Assembly: GCA_944325885.1 (NCBI GenBank)
Contig: CALVBT010000004.1
Span: 186,001 to 250,000 of the forward strand
Origin: Candidatus Gastranaerophilales bacterium
GTDB taxonomy: Bacteria; Cyanobacteriota; Vampirovibrionia; Gastranaerophilales; Gastranaerophilaceae
Length of the DNA: 64,000 bases
Direction: 5' to 3'
Part shown: piece by piece, positions 1 through 8,781 of the stretch
Layout: each line of letters starts with the position of its first letter
How positions within the stretch are numbered: the stretch's first letter is position 1
Program-made: the position numbers and the translations under genes
The notes under the pieces: generated by a model
What the model was told of the DNA's origin: nothing
Databases searched by the model: none
Seen by the model: the letters and a program-made list of their open reading frames with translations, nothing else

Positions 1-196
1 CACAGCCGATTAGAGGCTTTAGCCCCATTTCTTTGGCTGTTTCGTACATTTGTATTGCACCGTACATATTGCCGTGGTCAGTAAGAGCAACTGCAGGCAT
101 GTCATTTTCTTTTGCAAATTTGCATAGCTCTTTTATTCTAATAGCACCATCCAGCAAGCTATTTTCGGTGTGTAAGTGTAACGGTACGTATTGCAT
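1..196 (-). CDS. dnaE: DNA polymerase III subunit alpha, N-terminal fragment (cut by window edge)
   Basis: This is the first 65 codons of the replicative polymerase; the rest lies beyond base 1. Translating the minus strand from the ATG at 194-196 gives a PHP-domain start with the motif PLHLHTENSLLDGAI, then ALTDHGNMYGA and GLKPLIGC. This is the conserved N-terminus of bacterial DnaE. The LHLHTE and TDHG blocks are the PHP metal-binding region. A purine-rich GGGGAA lies just upstream of the ATG. The gene is divergent from the small gene at 450. Confidence 0.9.
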   Translation of the reverse strand, partial: MQYVPLHLHTENSLLDGAIRIKELCKFAKENDMPAVALTDHGNMYGAIQMYETAKEMGLKPLIGC

Positions 197-449
197 TAAA
201 TTCCCCTGTCTTTTATACAGCCAAAAAGGCAATGTTTTATTAAAAACCGTCCTACAAAATATTTAACCACACAAGCCCCGTTTTTTCAGCAAAATTTAAA
301 GTTTGTTTAACGTGTGTTTTAAAATTTCCCATAAAAATGTAAACAAATGTAACATTACTGTTTAAAATCCTAAAGAAATTTTTAATTCTCCCGATAAAAC
401 AAATATAGATAAAGATTCTTATTCAGATAATATTCAGGGGTGCAATCAG

Positions 450-658
450 ATGATAAAAAAAGCTCAAAGACCAACAAGCAACATAAGTGAAGGAGTAGCA
501 TTTCTTTTAAGAGGTGCAAAAAAAAGACGTTCTATGGCTATTGCCAGTGCAAAAATGATTAACTCCGATATAGGAATTTCTGCAAAGTTGGTGGCCTTAA
601 AGTAAACGCAAGAGAATTTCTTAGATTTTATAAAGTGCTGAAAAGCAAGATGAAGTAA
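450..658 (+). pseudogene. small basic protein gene, apparently frameshifted
   Basis: An ATG at 450 has a good ribosome site (AGGGG at 436-440, spacing 9) and opens a Lys/Arg-rich reading frame that stops at 603-605 after 51 residues. The -1 frame continues with sense codons to a stop at 656-658. Adding one A to the AAA run at 584-586 would join the two frames as SAKVGGLKVNAREFLRFYK, about 69 residues in all. A terminator hairpin follows at 690. I recognise no family. It may be a decayed gene, a homopolymer sequencing error, or simply a 51-residue protein. Confidence 0.35.
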
Positions 659-689
659 GGTTTTTACTTCCAGGTCGCAACATTGTAAC

Positions 690-730
690 AAAAGCTCCTC
701 AGGCAATCAGATGGCCGTGGAGCTTTTTTG
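690..730. terminator. bidirectional intrinsic terminator
   Basis: AAAAGCTCC (690-698) pairs with GGAGCTTTT (719-727) and is followed by T residues on the plus strand; the minus strand also ends in TTTT. It sits between the small plus-strand gene and the 3' end of the minus-strand division operon, so it can serve both. Confidence 0.75.
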
Positions 731-732
731 TG

Positions 733-1128
733 TTATTTCTTTTTATCAATATTTTTTTTCAAAGTTTTTTTCTTTTTTGTTTCTGTTGCAGGAGCCTGAG
801 GTTTGTTTATTATGACAAGAACCTCGTCCTCGCCTGCCATTTTGAGATTGTTCCTTGCAATAGCTTCCAGACTTTTTAAAGAACTAAAATCCTCCAGCTC
901 TTCTTTCAATCTCTGATTTTCCGCATAGGCCTGCTGGTTTAGAGCTTTCATTTTTTTGATTTTGCCGTGATAGCTAATGCTCTTTGTTATATTATTAAAG
1001 GCACTTATCCCGATTTGAACCAGACAAATCAATAGAACTATTGTTAAAAAAGAATAATAAAAACGAATTTTGTTCTTTCGTTTATTATTTTTTTCCTGAG
1101 TTTTTTCAATCAAATCAGGTTTCTTCAT
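733..1128 (-). CDS. FtsB/DivIC-type septum formation initiator
   Basis: A 131-residue bitopic membrane protein of the divisome. It has a short basic cytoplasmic tail (1-20), one membrane segment (about 22-42), a coiled coil (about 55-82, with NQRLKEELED) and a short conserved region ending SLEAIARNNLKMAGEDEVLV, typical of FtsB/DivIC. In the family this protein joins FtsL and FtsQ to activate septal peptidoglycan synthesis. The C-terminus (117-131) is unusually Lys-rich. It is the last gene of the murein/division run, 102 bp after murG. A promoter match in that gap (1162-1190) suggests it is also transcribed alone. Similarity is by architecture, so FtsB versus DivIC versus FtsL is not resolved. 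Confidence 0.8.
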   Translation of the reverse strand: MKKPDLIEKTQEKNNKRKNKIRFYYSFLTIVLLICLVQIGISAFNNITKSISYHGKIKKMKALNQQAYAENQRLKEELEDFSSLKSLEAIARNNLKMAGEDEVLVIINKPQAPATETKKKKTLKKNIDKKK

Positions 1129-1161
1129 TGTCTAACCCCTATTTTGTATAGCAGTTACAAT

Positions 1162-1203
1162 ATTATAGCTTCAACATGCCCGAATGACAAGTATTCGGGC
1201 ATG
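1162..1203 (-). promoter_or_regulatory. putative internal promoter for the FtsB/DivIC gene, overlapped by a palindrome
   Basis: On the minus strand TTGTCA (1185-1190) and TATAAT (1162-1167) are separated by 17 bases, a near-consensus sigma-70 promoter. It would start transcription about 27 bases before the ATG at 1128. The -35 box lies almost entirely in the 7-base centre of an 11-bp perfect inverted repeat, CATGCCCGAAT (1175-1185) with ATTCGGGCATG (1193-1203). The palindrome could be an operator. It lacks a T tract, so it is a poor terminator for murG. Confidence 0.55.
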
Positions 1204-1230
1204 CTCTGCAGTCTATTTTGGGCTGTAGCC

Positions 1231-2382
1231 TTACTTTTCGGATTTATTCAGCACGTCTTTTATCTGCTCAACAATATTTTTTGTTGCGTCGTATTTTACG
1301 AGTTTTTTTGCATTGTTTTGCAGTTCAATCATTTTTTGTGTATCGTTAATAATTTCTTCGAGTTTTTCCATAAAAGACTCTGCTGTACATTCTTTGTCCT
1401 CAAGATACAAAGCAGCACCCTGCTCTGCCATCTCCTGTGCATTTTTGCGCTGATGGTCAGCAGCAGCATAAGGATAAGGTATCAACAATGATGCCAGACC
1501 TGACACACAAATCTCTGACAAACTCAAAGAACCTGCTCTGGAAACCGCAATATCAGATGCAAGCATTGGCAGATACATTTTCTTAAAATAAGGTCTTACT
1601 AAATATTGAGAATTTTCTGTATAGTTAGGATATACTTTTTTGAGTTCTTTTATTGTTTCGTCATAATTTTTCAGACCTGTTTGATGAATAATCTGGATAT
1701 CGTATTTTTTAAACAGTTTTTTCAAACATTGAACAAGCACACTGTTTATCTTTTTTGCACCTTGAGAACCGCCCATAACCATAATTGTCAGTTTGTCTTT
1801 CAGGTTCCATGCCTGTCTTGCGTGGTATCTGTCAGTGCTTAAAAACTCTTCTCTTATAGGGTTGCCGTTATAGTGTATATTTTTGGATTTTAAATCATCT
1901 TTTGCTGCCTCAAATGCTACAGAAACCGATTTTGCAAAAGGTGCAACCGCTTTTGTCACTTTGCCTGCAACAGCATCACATTCGTGAACAACGATAGGAG
2001 TATTTGTCAAAATACCTGCAAACAGCATCGGTGCGCTGACATAACCGCCCGTTCCGAATATCAAAGAAGGACGGTATTTGTAGATATAGCCTATTGATTT
2101 TATGGTAGCAAGAGTCAGTTTGAATCCCCATTTTAAGAAATCAAAACTCATTGTACGGGGCATGCCTGTAATATCAACCGGCAAAAAGTCAAAAACCTTG
2201 TCTTCTGCAATCTTTTTTTCAAGATTATCAGGATTTCCCACATAATATACCTTCTGTGTATCGGATTCTTTTTGCAGTGCAAACCCTACTGCAACAGCAG
2301 GATAAATATGTCCGCCTGTGCCGCCGCCCGTTACAAAATATACCTTTTTTGATTCATTATTATCATTAATAGTTTCGCTCAT
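1231..2382 (-). CDS. murG: UDP-GlcNAc:undecaprenyl-PP-MurNAc-pentapeptide GlcNAc transferase
   Basis: It makes lipid II by adding GlcNAc to lipid I at the inner face of the membrane. The 383-residue GT28 protein has the N-terminal glycine-rich GGGTGGH (19-25) with HIYPAVAV. Its C-terminal donor-site block contains SRAGSLSLSEI and AADHQRKNA (307-315). There is a short extra N-terminus of about 12 residues. The start overlaps the 3' end of ftsW by 17 bp, so the two are probably translationally coupled. Confidence 0.97.
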   Translation of the reverse strand: MSETINDNNESKKVYFVTGGGTGGHIYPAVAVGFALQKESDTQKVYYVGNPDNLEKKIAEDKVFDFLPVDITGMPRTMSFDFLKWGFKLTLATIKSIGYIYKYRPSLIFGTGGYVSAPMLFAGILTNTPIVVHECDAVAGKVTKAVAPFAKSVSVAFEAAKDDLKSKNIHYNGNPIREEFLSTDRYHARQAWNLKDKLTIMVMGGSQGAKKINSVLVQCLKKLFKKYDIQIIHQTGLKNYDETIKELKKVYPNYTENSQYLVRPYFKKMYLPMLASDIAVSRAGSLSLSEICVSGLASLLIPYPYAAADHQRKNAQEMAEQGAALYLEDKECTAESFMEKLEEIINDTQKMIELQNNAKKLVKYDATKNIVEQIKDVLNKSEK

Positions 2383-3580
2383 AGTTTCTTATCCTCTTAA
2401 TTCTCTTCTTTGAAATATTTAATAAAACTCCGACCATGCACAGTGACACTATCAAAGAGGTTCCGCCGTAGCTGATAAACGGCAACGGAACACCCGTCGC
2501 AGGTATCAAGGAACTTGATACACTCATATTAATAAATGCCTGCAAACCTATCGATAATGTAATACCGACTGCAAGAAGTTTTCCGAACATATCATTTGCC
2601 CGTGATGAAATAATAATCCCACGGTGAATAAATGTCCAGAACAAACCTATAATCAAAAAACAGCCCAAAAATCCTAATTCTTCAGCAATAACAGCAAAAA
2701 TAAAGTCGGTATGCCCTTCTGGCAGCCATGCCAGTTTTTGTTTTGAGTTTCCGTATCCGACGCCCCAAAAACCGCCTGCAGCAAAAGCCAGCAGCGACTG
2801 AATTATGTTATATCCTGCACCGTACGGGTCTATATTAGGATTCAGCCATATTTGTATACGCTGCATCTGATATCCGTGCAAAAGTTTCTTCCCGAACAGC
2901 ATAAATGTAGCCGCAGCAGCAGATATACCGGCAAGCCCTGTTGCTATCATATATTTTACCGAACCTGCTACACTAAGGTACATTACCATTGACGTTATCA
3001 AAAGCAAAATTACCATTGATAAGTTCGGCTGTTTGTAAACAAGAAAAATCATTATCAAAATAGGGATAAAATACCTTGCCCATTTTGTAGAGCTAAAAAT
3101 ATTCGCATCCCGATAAAACGCATTGCCAAGCAGCAAAATAACTGCAAACTTTGTCATCTCGGAAGGCTGAAACTGTATAGGCCCGAGCATAATCCATCTT
3201 TTTGCACCGTTGACCGTAACACCCAGCGGGGTAAAGTCTACCAGAGCCAGCATTACAATAACAAACCATGCAAACGGAACTGCCCAGTCTTTTAATTTTT
3301 TGTAATCCAGTTTCATAAAATATTTCAGCCCGAAAAAGCCTACTATCAAATAAGCAAACTGTTTTAGCGCAAAAGAAGCAGGATTTTGACCCAAATCCAT
3401 TGCCTTTGGCGCACCGGCAGAAAATATCGCCATTAGCCCTATCACAACAAGAAACGCCACTACCACCATCAAAGTAGTATCAGGCGGGGACAAAACAACG
3501 TCAGAACGTACTGTATCAGTGGGTTCTGCAGGCATGTTATTATAGCGTCTTCTTACTCTTCTATTTCTTTGATAAGGCAT
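2366..3580 (-). CDS. ftsW: FtsW, SEDS-family lipid II polymerase / division protein
   Basis: Polytopic SEDS glycosyltransferase that polymerises septal peptidoglycan with a class B PBP. Diagnostic blocks are GAKRWIMLGPIQFQPSEMTK, the GHTDFIFAVIAEELGF motif and FISYGGTSL near the C-terminus. The open frame extends to 3628, but I chose the ATG at 3580 (MPYQRNRR, 404 residues). A GGAAGAG lies upstream, and this start gives a 20-bp overlap with murD rather than 68 bp. The cytoplasmic N-terminus before the first membrane segment is Arg-rich. No cognate ftsI is in the window. Confidence 0.93.
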   Translation of the reverse strand: MPYQRNRRVRRRYNNMPAEPTDTVRSDVVLSPPDTTLMVVVAFLVVIGLMAIFSAGAPKAMDLGQNPASFALKQFAYLIVGFFGLKYFMKLDYKKLKDWAVPFAWFVIVMLALVDFTPLGVTVNGAKRWIMLGPIQFQPSEMTKFAVILLLGNAFYRDANIFSSTKWARYFIPILIMIFLVYKQPNLSMVILLLITSMVMYLSVAGSVKYMIATGLAGISAAAATFMLFGKKLLHGYQMQRIQIWLNPNIDPYGAGYNIIQSLLAFAAGGFWGVGYGNSKQKLAWLPEGHTDFIFAVIAEELGFLGCFLIIGLFWTFIHRGIIISSRANDMFGKLLAVGITLSIGLQAFINMSVSSSLIPATGVPLPFISYGGTSLIVSLCMVGVLLNISKKRIKRIRNYERNY

Positions 3581-4916
3581 AGTCTTTAAATACTCTTCCA
3601 CGTTCTTCGTATCCGGAGAACATATCATAACTTGAACATGCCGGAGATAAAAGTATCACCTGATTGTTTTTTTCAAAAGCTCTATCCACGCCTTCTTGAA
3701 AACTTCCATCAACCATTGTTATGTTCTCATATCCGTTTTTACGCAATTCTGCTGCAAATCTGTCTTTTGCCAGTCCCAGCAAAACAACATCATTCACATA
3801 TTTTTTTACTGTTTCACAAAATTCTGTCAAATCAGTATTTTTGTCCGTACCGCCGGCTATAAGGGTAACGGTTTTTCCTTCAAAAGATTTTAATGCAAAG
3901 ATAGCTGCCTCAGGGTTAGTGGCTTTGGAATCATTATACACATCTTTGCCCTGAATATTGCCGACAAACTCGCATCTGTGTTCAGGTGCCTTAAACTCTT
4001 TTATTGCCTCGGTTATTTTTTCACTGCTCACACCCTCAAGCTTTGCACAAATTATAGAAGCCATAACGTTTTGATAATTATGATTTCCGACAAGAGGGAC
4101 ATCCTTCAGGTCAATAATTTTTTCTTCGCTTTGAGGGTTTCTTTTGTACCAGATAGCGTTGTCTTTTATATAAGAACAATTTTTCTCAAACTCTTTGCCA
4201 AAAAAGAATTTTTCACCTGCATAATTTTTTCCGAACTCGAGTACCTTTTCATCTTCAGCACAAAATACCGCAAAAGCAGGTCTTTTCTGAGGTGCAAACA
4301 AAGAAGCCTTTGCCTCAAAATACCCGTCCAGTCCGCCATGCCAGTCGATGTGGTCAGGAGTAAAATTCATCCACACAGCGATTTGGGGTCTGAAACTCGG
4401 GCTGTATGTGAGCTGAAAAGAGCTGACCTCGCATACAAAATAGTCTGTTTTTTTATCCAGCAAAGAACACGGCGGGATGCCGATATTTCCGCATTTTTCA
4501 GCTTTAAATTCTTTATTTAAGATAAAATTTGTAAGCTCTGTTGTTGTGGTTTTTCCGTTTGTACCGGTTATTGCAACAAACGGAACCTGTGTTTCTTTAT
4601 AAGCAAGCTCAATTTCGCTGATTACAGGTATATTTTTTTCTTTTAATTTAAGCATAAGCTCAGAGTTCGGCGGGATACCGGGGCTTGTTACCGCAAGGTA
4701 AACATCCTGCATAAACTCTTGTGAATGGTTTTCAAATTCGGTTTTAATCCCCTCATCATTCAGCTCTTTTACGACCTGTGCATCTTTTTCACTCATCGGT
4801 TTTTTTTCTGTAATAAAACAGTCTGCGCCTCTGGAGTTCAAATACTTTGCAGCCGCAATACCGCTTTTTGACAAGCCGAGTATTAAAACCTTTTTATCAA
4901 ACCATTTTCTTTTCAT
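3561..4916 (-). CDS. murD: UDP-N-acetylmuramoyl-L-alanine--D-glutamate ligase
   Basis: Cytoplasmic Mur ligase that adds D-Glu to UDP-MurNAc-L-Ala using ATP. The 451-residue protein has the N-terminal Rossmann motif VLILGLSKSGIAAA (9-22), the ATP loop GTNGKTTTT (118-126), then NFTPDHIDWH and AGGTDKNTDL in the central and C-terminal domains. Length is normal for MurD. It lies 6 bp after mraY and overlaps ftsW, so it is mid-operon. Confidence 0.97.
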   Translation of the reverse strand: MKRKWFDKKVLILGLSKSGIAAAKYLNSRGADCFITEKKPMSEKDAQVVKELNDEGIKTEFENHSQEFMQDVYLAVTSPGIPPNSELMLKLKEKNIPVISEIELAYKETQVPFVAITGTNGKTTTTELTNFILNKEFKAEKCGNIGIPPCSLLDKKTDYFVCEVSSFQLTYSPSFRPQIAVWMNFTPDHIDWHGGLDGYFEAKASLFAPQKRPAFAVFCAEDEKVLEFGKNYAGEKFFFGKEFEKNCSYIKDNAIWYKRNPQSEEKIIDLKDVPLVGNHNYQNVMASIICAKLEGVSSEKITEAIKEFKAPEHRCEFVGNIQGKDVYNDSKATNPEAAIFALKSFEGKTVTLIAGGTDKNTDLTEFCETVKKYVNDVVLLGLAKDRFAAELRKNGYENITMVDGSFQEGVDRAFEKNNQVILLSPACSSYDMFSGYEERGRVFKDYALSKK

Positions 4917-4922
4917 AACTAC

Positions 4923-5888
4923 CTACCTGTTTAAATACCAGAATAAAAGCACTGCAGCAGAACTAAAAATGAATGTAACACCCGCAAATACTTTTACAAT
5001 CGTTGTTTCCTTCCATCCGCAAAGTTCAAAATGATGATGAATAGGACTCATTTTAAAAATTCTCTTTCCCGTTAATTTAAAACTTGTCACCTGAAGCATA
5101 ACAGAAAGAGTTTCTGTCAAATAAATAATACCAATCGGAATAAGCCAAAGCTCAAATTTGCCCATTACAGCCAGCGTGCCGAGTATCCCGCCGAGAGCAA
5201 GAGAACCAGTATCACCCATAAAAACTTTTGCCGGATGTCTGTTAAAATACAAAAATCCAAGACATGCGCCTGCTACAGAGGCACAAATTATAGCCAAATC
5301 AACATTGCCCATTATCAGATTTATAACAGCAAGAGCAGCTGTAGAAATAACCATGTTGGAAGCAGCCAATCCGTCCAGTCCGTCTGTAAGGTTAACCGCA
5401 TTAGAAACACCTGTTATAAGAAAAATCCCAAAAATCGGATACAAATAACCGAGATTTAGTGTCCATTCGCCAAAAGTCAAAAATGTTCTGCCGCTGATTG
5501 TCACAAACATTACAGGCAAACACGCAATAGCTATTTGCAACAACAATTTTCCACGTGCGCTAAGCCCCTTGTTGTCATGGTGTGCAAATTTTTGTGCATC
5601 GTCTTGAAAACCTGCAAACATAAAAAATATAAATGTTATCAACAACAAAAATGCGCCTGTTGAGGTTTTTTCCGCCATAAACAACGATATTACAGAAGCC
5701 AGTATAGCCGCAGCAACAAGAAAAACACCGCCCGTTGTAGGAGTTCCGCCTTTTTTGGCATGGGATTCCGGAGCCTCTTCTCTTATATATTGTCCGAGCA
5801 TTTTTTTCTTTAAAAATTCAATATACGGCACTCCGAGAAGCAACGCCAATACAAATGCAACAAGAGCAGCAACTATTGCCAGAATCAT
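4923..5888 (-). CDS. mraY: Phospho-N-acetylmuramoyl-pentapeptide transferase
   Basis: Integral membrane enzyme that transfers phospho-MurNAc-pentapeptide to undecaprenyl phosphate to make lipid I. The 321-residue protein has the catalytic-loop signatures NAVNLTDGLDGLA, FMGDTGSLALGG and MSPIHHHFELCGW among about ten hydrophobic segments. Its start overlaps the murF stop by 4 bp (ATGA-type), indicating coupling. Confidence 0.97.
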   Translation of the reverse strand: MILAIVAALVAFVLALLLGVPYIEFLKKKMLGQYIREEAPESHAKKGGTPTTGGVFLVAAAILASVISLFMAEKTSTGAFLLLITFIFFMFAGFQDDAQKFAHHDNKGLSARGKLLLQIAIACLPVMFVTISGRTFLTFGEWTLNLGYLYPIFGIFLITGVSNAVNLTDGLDGLAASNMVISTAALAVINLIMGNVDLAIICASVAGACLGFLYFNRHPAKVFMGDTGSLALGGILGTLAVMGKFELWLIPIGIIYLTETLSVMLQVTSFKLTGKRIFKMSPIHHHFELCGWKETTIVKVFAGVTFIFSSAAVLLFWYLNR

Positions 5889-7210
5889 TGTTCACCTAAC
5901 TCCCTAATTATATCTTCAAACTTCATAAAACGTGACGCCTTAAACAAAATAGCACTGCCTTTCTGTACATTTGCTTTTATAAACTCTGCAACGCCATCAC
6001 TGTTTTCAAAACTCTTTGCCTCATGTTTCACACCATGTGTCATATATTTTGCAAGAGGCCCTACTGTAATAAGTTTTAAATCTTCAAATTTATTTAAAAA
6101 TTCGCCTATTTCTTTATGATATTCTGCTTCGTCTTTTCCGAGTTCTCCCATATCGCCCAATACAAGGCATCTCGGAGATTTTTGAGTAGACAAAAAAGTG
6201 CTGATAGCAGCTTTTAAAGACTCGGGATTTGAATTGTAGCTGTCATTTATGACTCTATATCCCGCTATATCAAGCAGTTCCCATCTTTTTTCAATAGGTT
6301 TGTATTTTTCCAGTCCTTTTGCGATTTTATCCTTGGACAAGCCGAGTTTTAAAGCCGCATTGATTACAAATAGTGCATTTTGGATATTATGAAGACCTTC
6401 AACATTTATTGTGTAGTCTTTATTTTTGTATGTAAACCTGCTGGAATTTTGCTCCAGTTTAATATTGCTTAAATCAGAAGACTCAAGCCCGACATAAAGA
6501 GTCTGACCTTTATATTGATTTACGCTCCTGATTAACGGTGTGTCATGTGCAATCAAAAGCCCGTCAGGTTTTAAATAAGAGGCTATTTCACATTTTGCTT
6601 TTGCAATATTTTCTACAGAACCCAGTCTGCCGATGTGCGCTGTGCCTGTGTTTACAATAACAGCAATATCAGGAGTTGAATATTTTGAAAGGAGTTCAAT
6701 TTCGCCAAGCCCTCTCATTCCCATTTCGAGAATCAAAACCTCAGTATCCTCGGGCATTGAGAGCATTGTCTGGCAAAGACCTATCTCATTATTATGGTTT
6801 AAAGGCGATTTGTGGATTTTATACCCCTCTGCCATGACAGAGGCCATCATTTCTTTTGTGGTTGTTTTGCCGGAACTTCCTGTTATTGCTATTGTTATAG
6901 GATTAATTTTGTTCTTATAAAACTGTGCTATTTGAAGATATGCTCTCAAAGTATCTTCTACATACAAAACAAAACCGGCCCCATCAAATATCAAAGATTT
7001 ATCAGCGGTTATATAGCCCTTTGCACCATTTTTGAGAGCAGATTCAATAAAATCATGCCCGTCAAAACGTTCTCCCTTCAAAGGAAGGTAAACATCGTTT
7101 TTTGTAATACTTCTGGAATCAGTTGAAATATTCAACTCTTCCGGAGTGCCTTGACACTGCAAAACCTGAGCATTTGTAGCGTTTACTATGTCATTAAAAG
7201 TTAATTTCAT
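5885..7210 (-). CDS. murF: UDP-MurNAc-tripeptide--D-alanyl-D-alanine ligase
   Basis: Cytoplasmic ligase that adds D-Ala-D-Ala to complete the pentapeptide precursor. In 441 residues it has the N-terminal uridine-binding motif STDSRSI, the P-loop GSSGKTTTK (111-119), NSYNSNPES in the catalytic domain and LGDMGELG in the C-terminal domain. It is the first mur gene of the local run. The 95 bp between it and deoC hold no clear terminator, so read-through from recO-deoC is likely. Confidence 0.97.
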   Translation of the reverse strand: MKLTFNDIVNATNAQVLQCQGTPEELNISTDSRSITKNDVYLPLKGERFDGHDFIESALKNGAKGYITADKSLIFDGAGFVLYVEDTLRAYLQIAQFYKNKINPITIAITGSSGKTTTKEMMASVMAEGYKIHKSPLNHNNEIGLCQTMLSMPEDTEVLILEMGMRGLGEIELLSKYSTPDIAVIVNTGTAHIGRLGSVENIAKAKCEIASYLKPDGLLIAHDTPLIRSVNQYKGQTLYVGLESSDLSNIKLEQNSSRFTYKNKDYTINVEGLHNIQNALFVINAALKLGLSKDKIAKGLEKYKPIEKRWELLDIAGYRVINDSYNSNPESLKAAISTFLSTQKSPRCLVLGDMGELGKDEAEYHKEIGEFLNKFEDLKLITVGPLAKYMTHGVKHEAKSFENSDGVAEFIKANVQKGSAILFKASRFMKFEDIIRELGEQ

Positions 7211-7305
7211 AAATCCACACGCACTGGCCGAATTTCATTCCGGCAACGCCTACTTAAAAAATATTACTAAAAAATAAAGTCAAATACAATTTGTCCAAAA
7301 AAATT

Positions 7306-7956
7306 TTAGCCAGAAACTATAGCCGCACCTGAACTTGTCCCGAGCCTGTCCGCACCGGCGTTTATCATAGCGAGTGCTTTTTCTTTATCTCTTATACCGG
7401 CAGAGGCTTTTACTCTAAGGCCGTGAGGTTTTACTGTATCAGCCATAAGCTTTACATCTTCCGCTTTTGCACCTGTTCCGTTTTTTACAAAACCCGTAGA
7501 TGTTTTGACAAAATCGGCCTGAGCCTTTACGCAGATTTCACAAGCTTTTGCGATTTCTTCCCGTGTGAGCAAATCAGTTTCCAATATCACTTTTAGAGGT
7601 TTGTCAGCACAGGCTTTTTTTACTTCTTCAATATCTTTTTGAACAAAATCCCAATCTTTGTCCTTGATTTTAGAAACATTTATGACCATGTCTATCTCAT
7701 CTGCACCGTCTTTTACAGCCATTTGTGTTTCAAAAGCCTTTACGGAAGACAGGTTTGCCCCGAGAGGGAACCCGACAACCGTAACAATTTTTATATCAGT
7801 ATCTTTTAGATACTGTTTTGCCAAAGCAACATTTACAGGATTTATACACACACCTAAAAAACCGAACTTTTTTGCCTCTTCAAAAAGTTTTACCAGCTCT
7901 TCTCTGGTTGCATCCTGTTTTAAGAGGGTATGTTCTATATATTTTGCCAATTCCAT
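7306..7956 (-). CDS. deoC: Deoxyribose-phosphate aldolase
   Basis: Cleaves 2-deoxyribose-5-phosphate to glyceraldehyde-3-phosphate and acetaldehyde in deoxynucleoside salvage. The 216-residue TIM-barrel class I aldolase carries the Schiff-base lysine in FVKTSTGF (K151), the helper lysine in VKASAGI (K183) and the acidic EIDMVIN block (D89). No other nucleoside catabolic gene is adjacent. It sits 21 bp after recO in the run leading into the mur genes. Confidence 0.96.
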   Translation of the reverse strand: MELAKYIEHTLLKQDATREELVKLFEEAKKFGFLGVCINPVNVALAKQYLKDTDIKIVTVVGFPLGANLSSVKAFETQMAVKDGADEIDMVINVSKIKDKDWDFVQKDIEEVKKACADKPLKVILETDLLTREEIAKACEICVKAQADFVKTSTGFVKNGTGAKAEDVKLMADTVKPHGLRVKASAGIRDKEKALAMINAGADRLGTSSGAAIVSG

Positions 7957-7977
7957 AATCTCAATCCTTATTCCGCT

Positions 7978-8739
7978 TTATTTTGTCATCTCTAATATCT
8001 GGGCAGACTTTATTTTTTTTGGTGAAAACTGCTCCACATGCCTGCTCAAAAGTTCAAAACAGAACCCGCAAATTTTTTCCGTTGCAAGTTCGTCGTATCT
8101 TGTCTTTGCATCAAAGTCCAGCTGCAAAAGAGTATTTAAAAAATCTCTTATTTTATAATGCAATTTTACCGCTTTGATAGTATGTTTTTTGCACTCAGGG
8201 CATACTGTGCCGCCGTTTTGAGCAGAAAAATAGATATTTTCTTTGTCCAATTTTCCGCCGCAGCAGGCGCATGTTTCCAGCTCCAGTGAATAACCCGCAA
8301 TGTGCGTTATTTTTAACTGAAATTTCAAAACAGAAAGCAAAAGAGAAACCTTGTCCTTCGCTTTTGAAACAGCTTCAAGAGTTTTGTAAAACAGTTCATA
8401 AATCTCTTCGCTGTTCGGGTCGTTTTCTACACCAAAGCTATGCACAACATCGCTGCAATAAATGGAATAAAAAAGCTTGTCCATGTCATTTCTTATGCTT
8501 TTAAACGTGTTTATTGCCTCTGCCTGACAGATTGTATCAAGATTTCTGCCCTTGTGCAGCATTAATTTGTTGGCAATAAGCATATCCATCCTGCCGCCGA
8601 GTTTGCTTGTAGATTTTTTCGCACCTTTTGCAACACCTTTTATAATGCCTTTGTCTTTTGAATACATGACAACAATTTTGTCAGTTTCTGACAAGTTGTA
8701 AGACTTCAAATTTATAGCATTAGTGGTAAAGTTTTGCAT
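7978..8739 (-). CDS. recO: DNA repair protein RecO
   Basis: Recombination mediator that with RecR loads RecA on SSB-coated DNA. The 253-residue protein starts with an OB-fold (LKSYNLSETDKIVVMYSKDKG, trimmed: DKIVVMYSKDKG) followed by the GVAKGAKK loop. It then has a helical domain and a four-cysteine zinc site formed by CACC (157-160) and CPEC (180-183). Length and order fit RecO of firmicute/cyanobacterial type. It lies between pilT and deoC on the same strand. Confidence 0.92.
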   Translation of the reverse strand: MQNFTTNAINLKSYNLSETDKIVVMYSKDKGIIKGVAKGAKKSTSKLGGRMDMLIANKLMLHKGRNLDTICQAEAINTFKSIRNDMDKLFYSIYCSDVVHSFGVENDPNSEEIYELFYKTLEAVSKAKDKVSLLLSVLKFQLKITHIAGYSLELETCACCGGKLDKENIYFSAQNGGTVCPECKKHTIKAVKLHYKIRDFLNTLLQLDFDAKTRYDELATEKICGFCFELLSRHVEQFSPKKIKSAQILEMTK

Positions 8740-8781
8740 GGCTTTTATAAACCTTGTGCCTTATAAAAACAGCCTTCATGA

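Noticed and set aside
1175-1203. The CATGCCCGAAT palindrome as the murG terminator
   Set aside because: No T tract follows on the minus strand, and it overlaps a good promoter match, so an operator is more likely.
3978-4520. A 180-codon plus-strand frame opposite murD
   Set aside because: murD is certain from its motifs; the opposite frame has Cys/Phe-rich shadow composition and no ribosome site.
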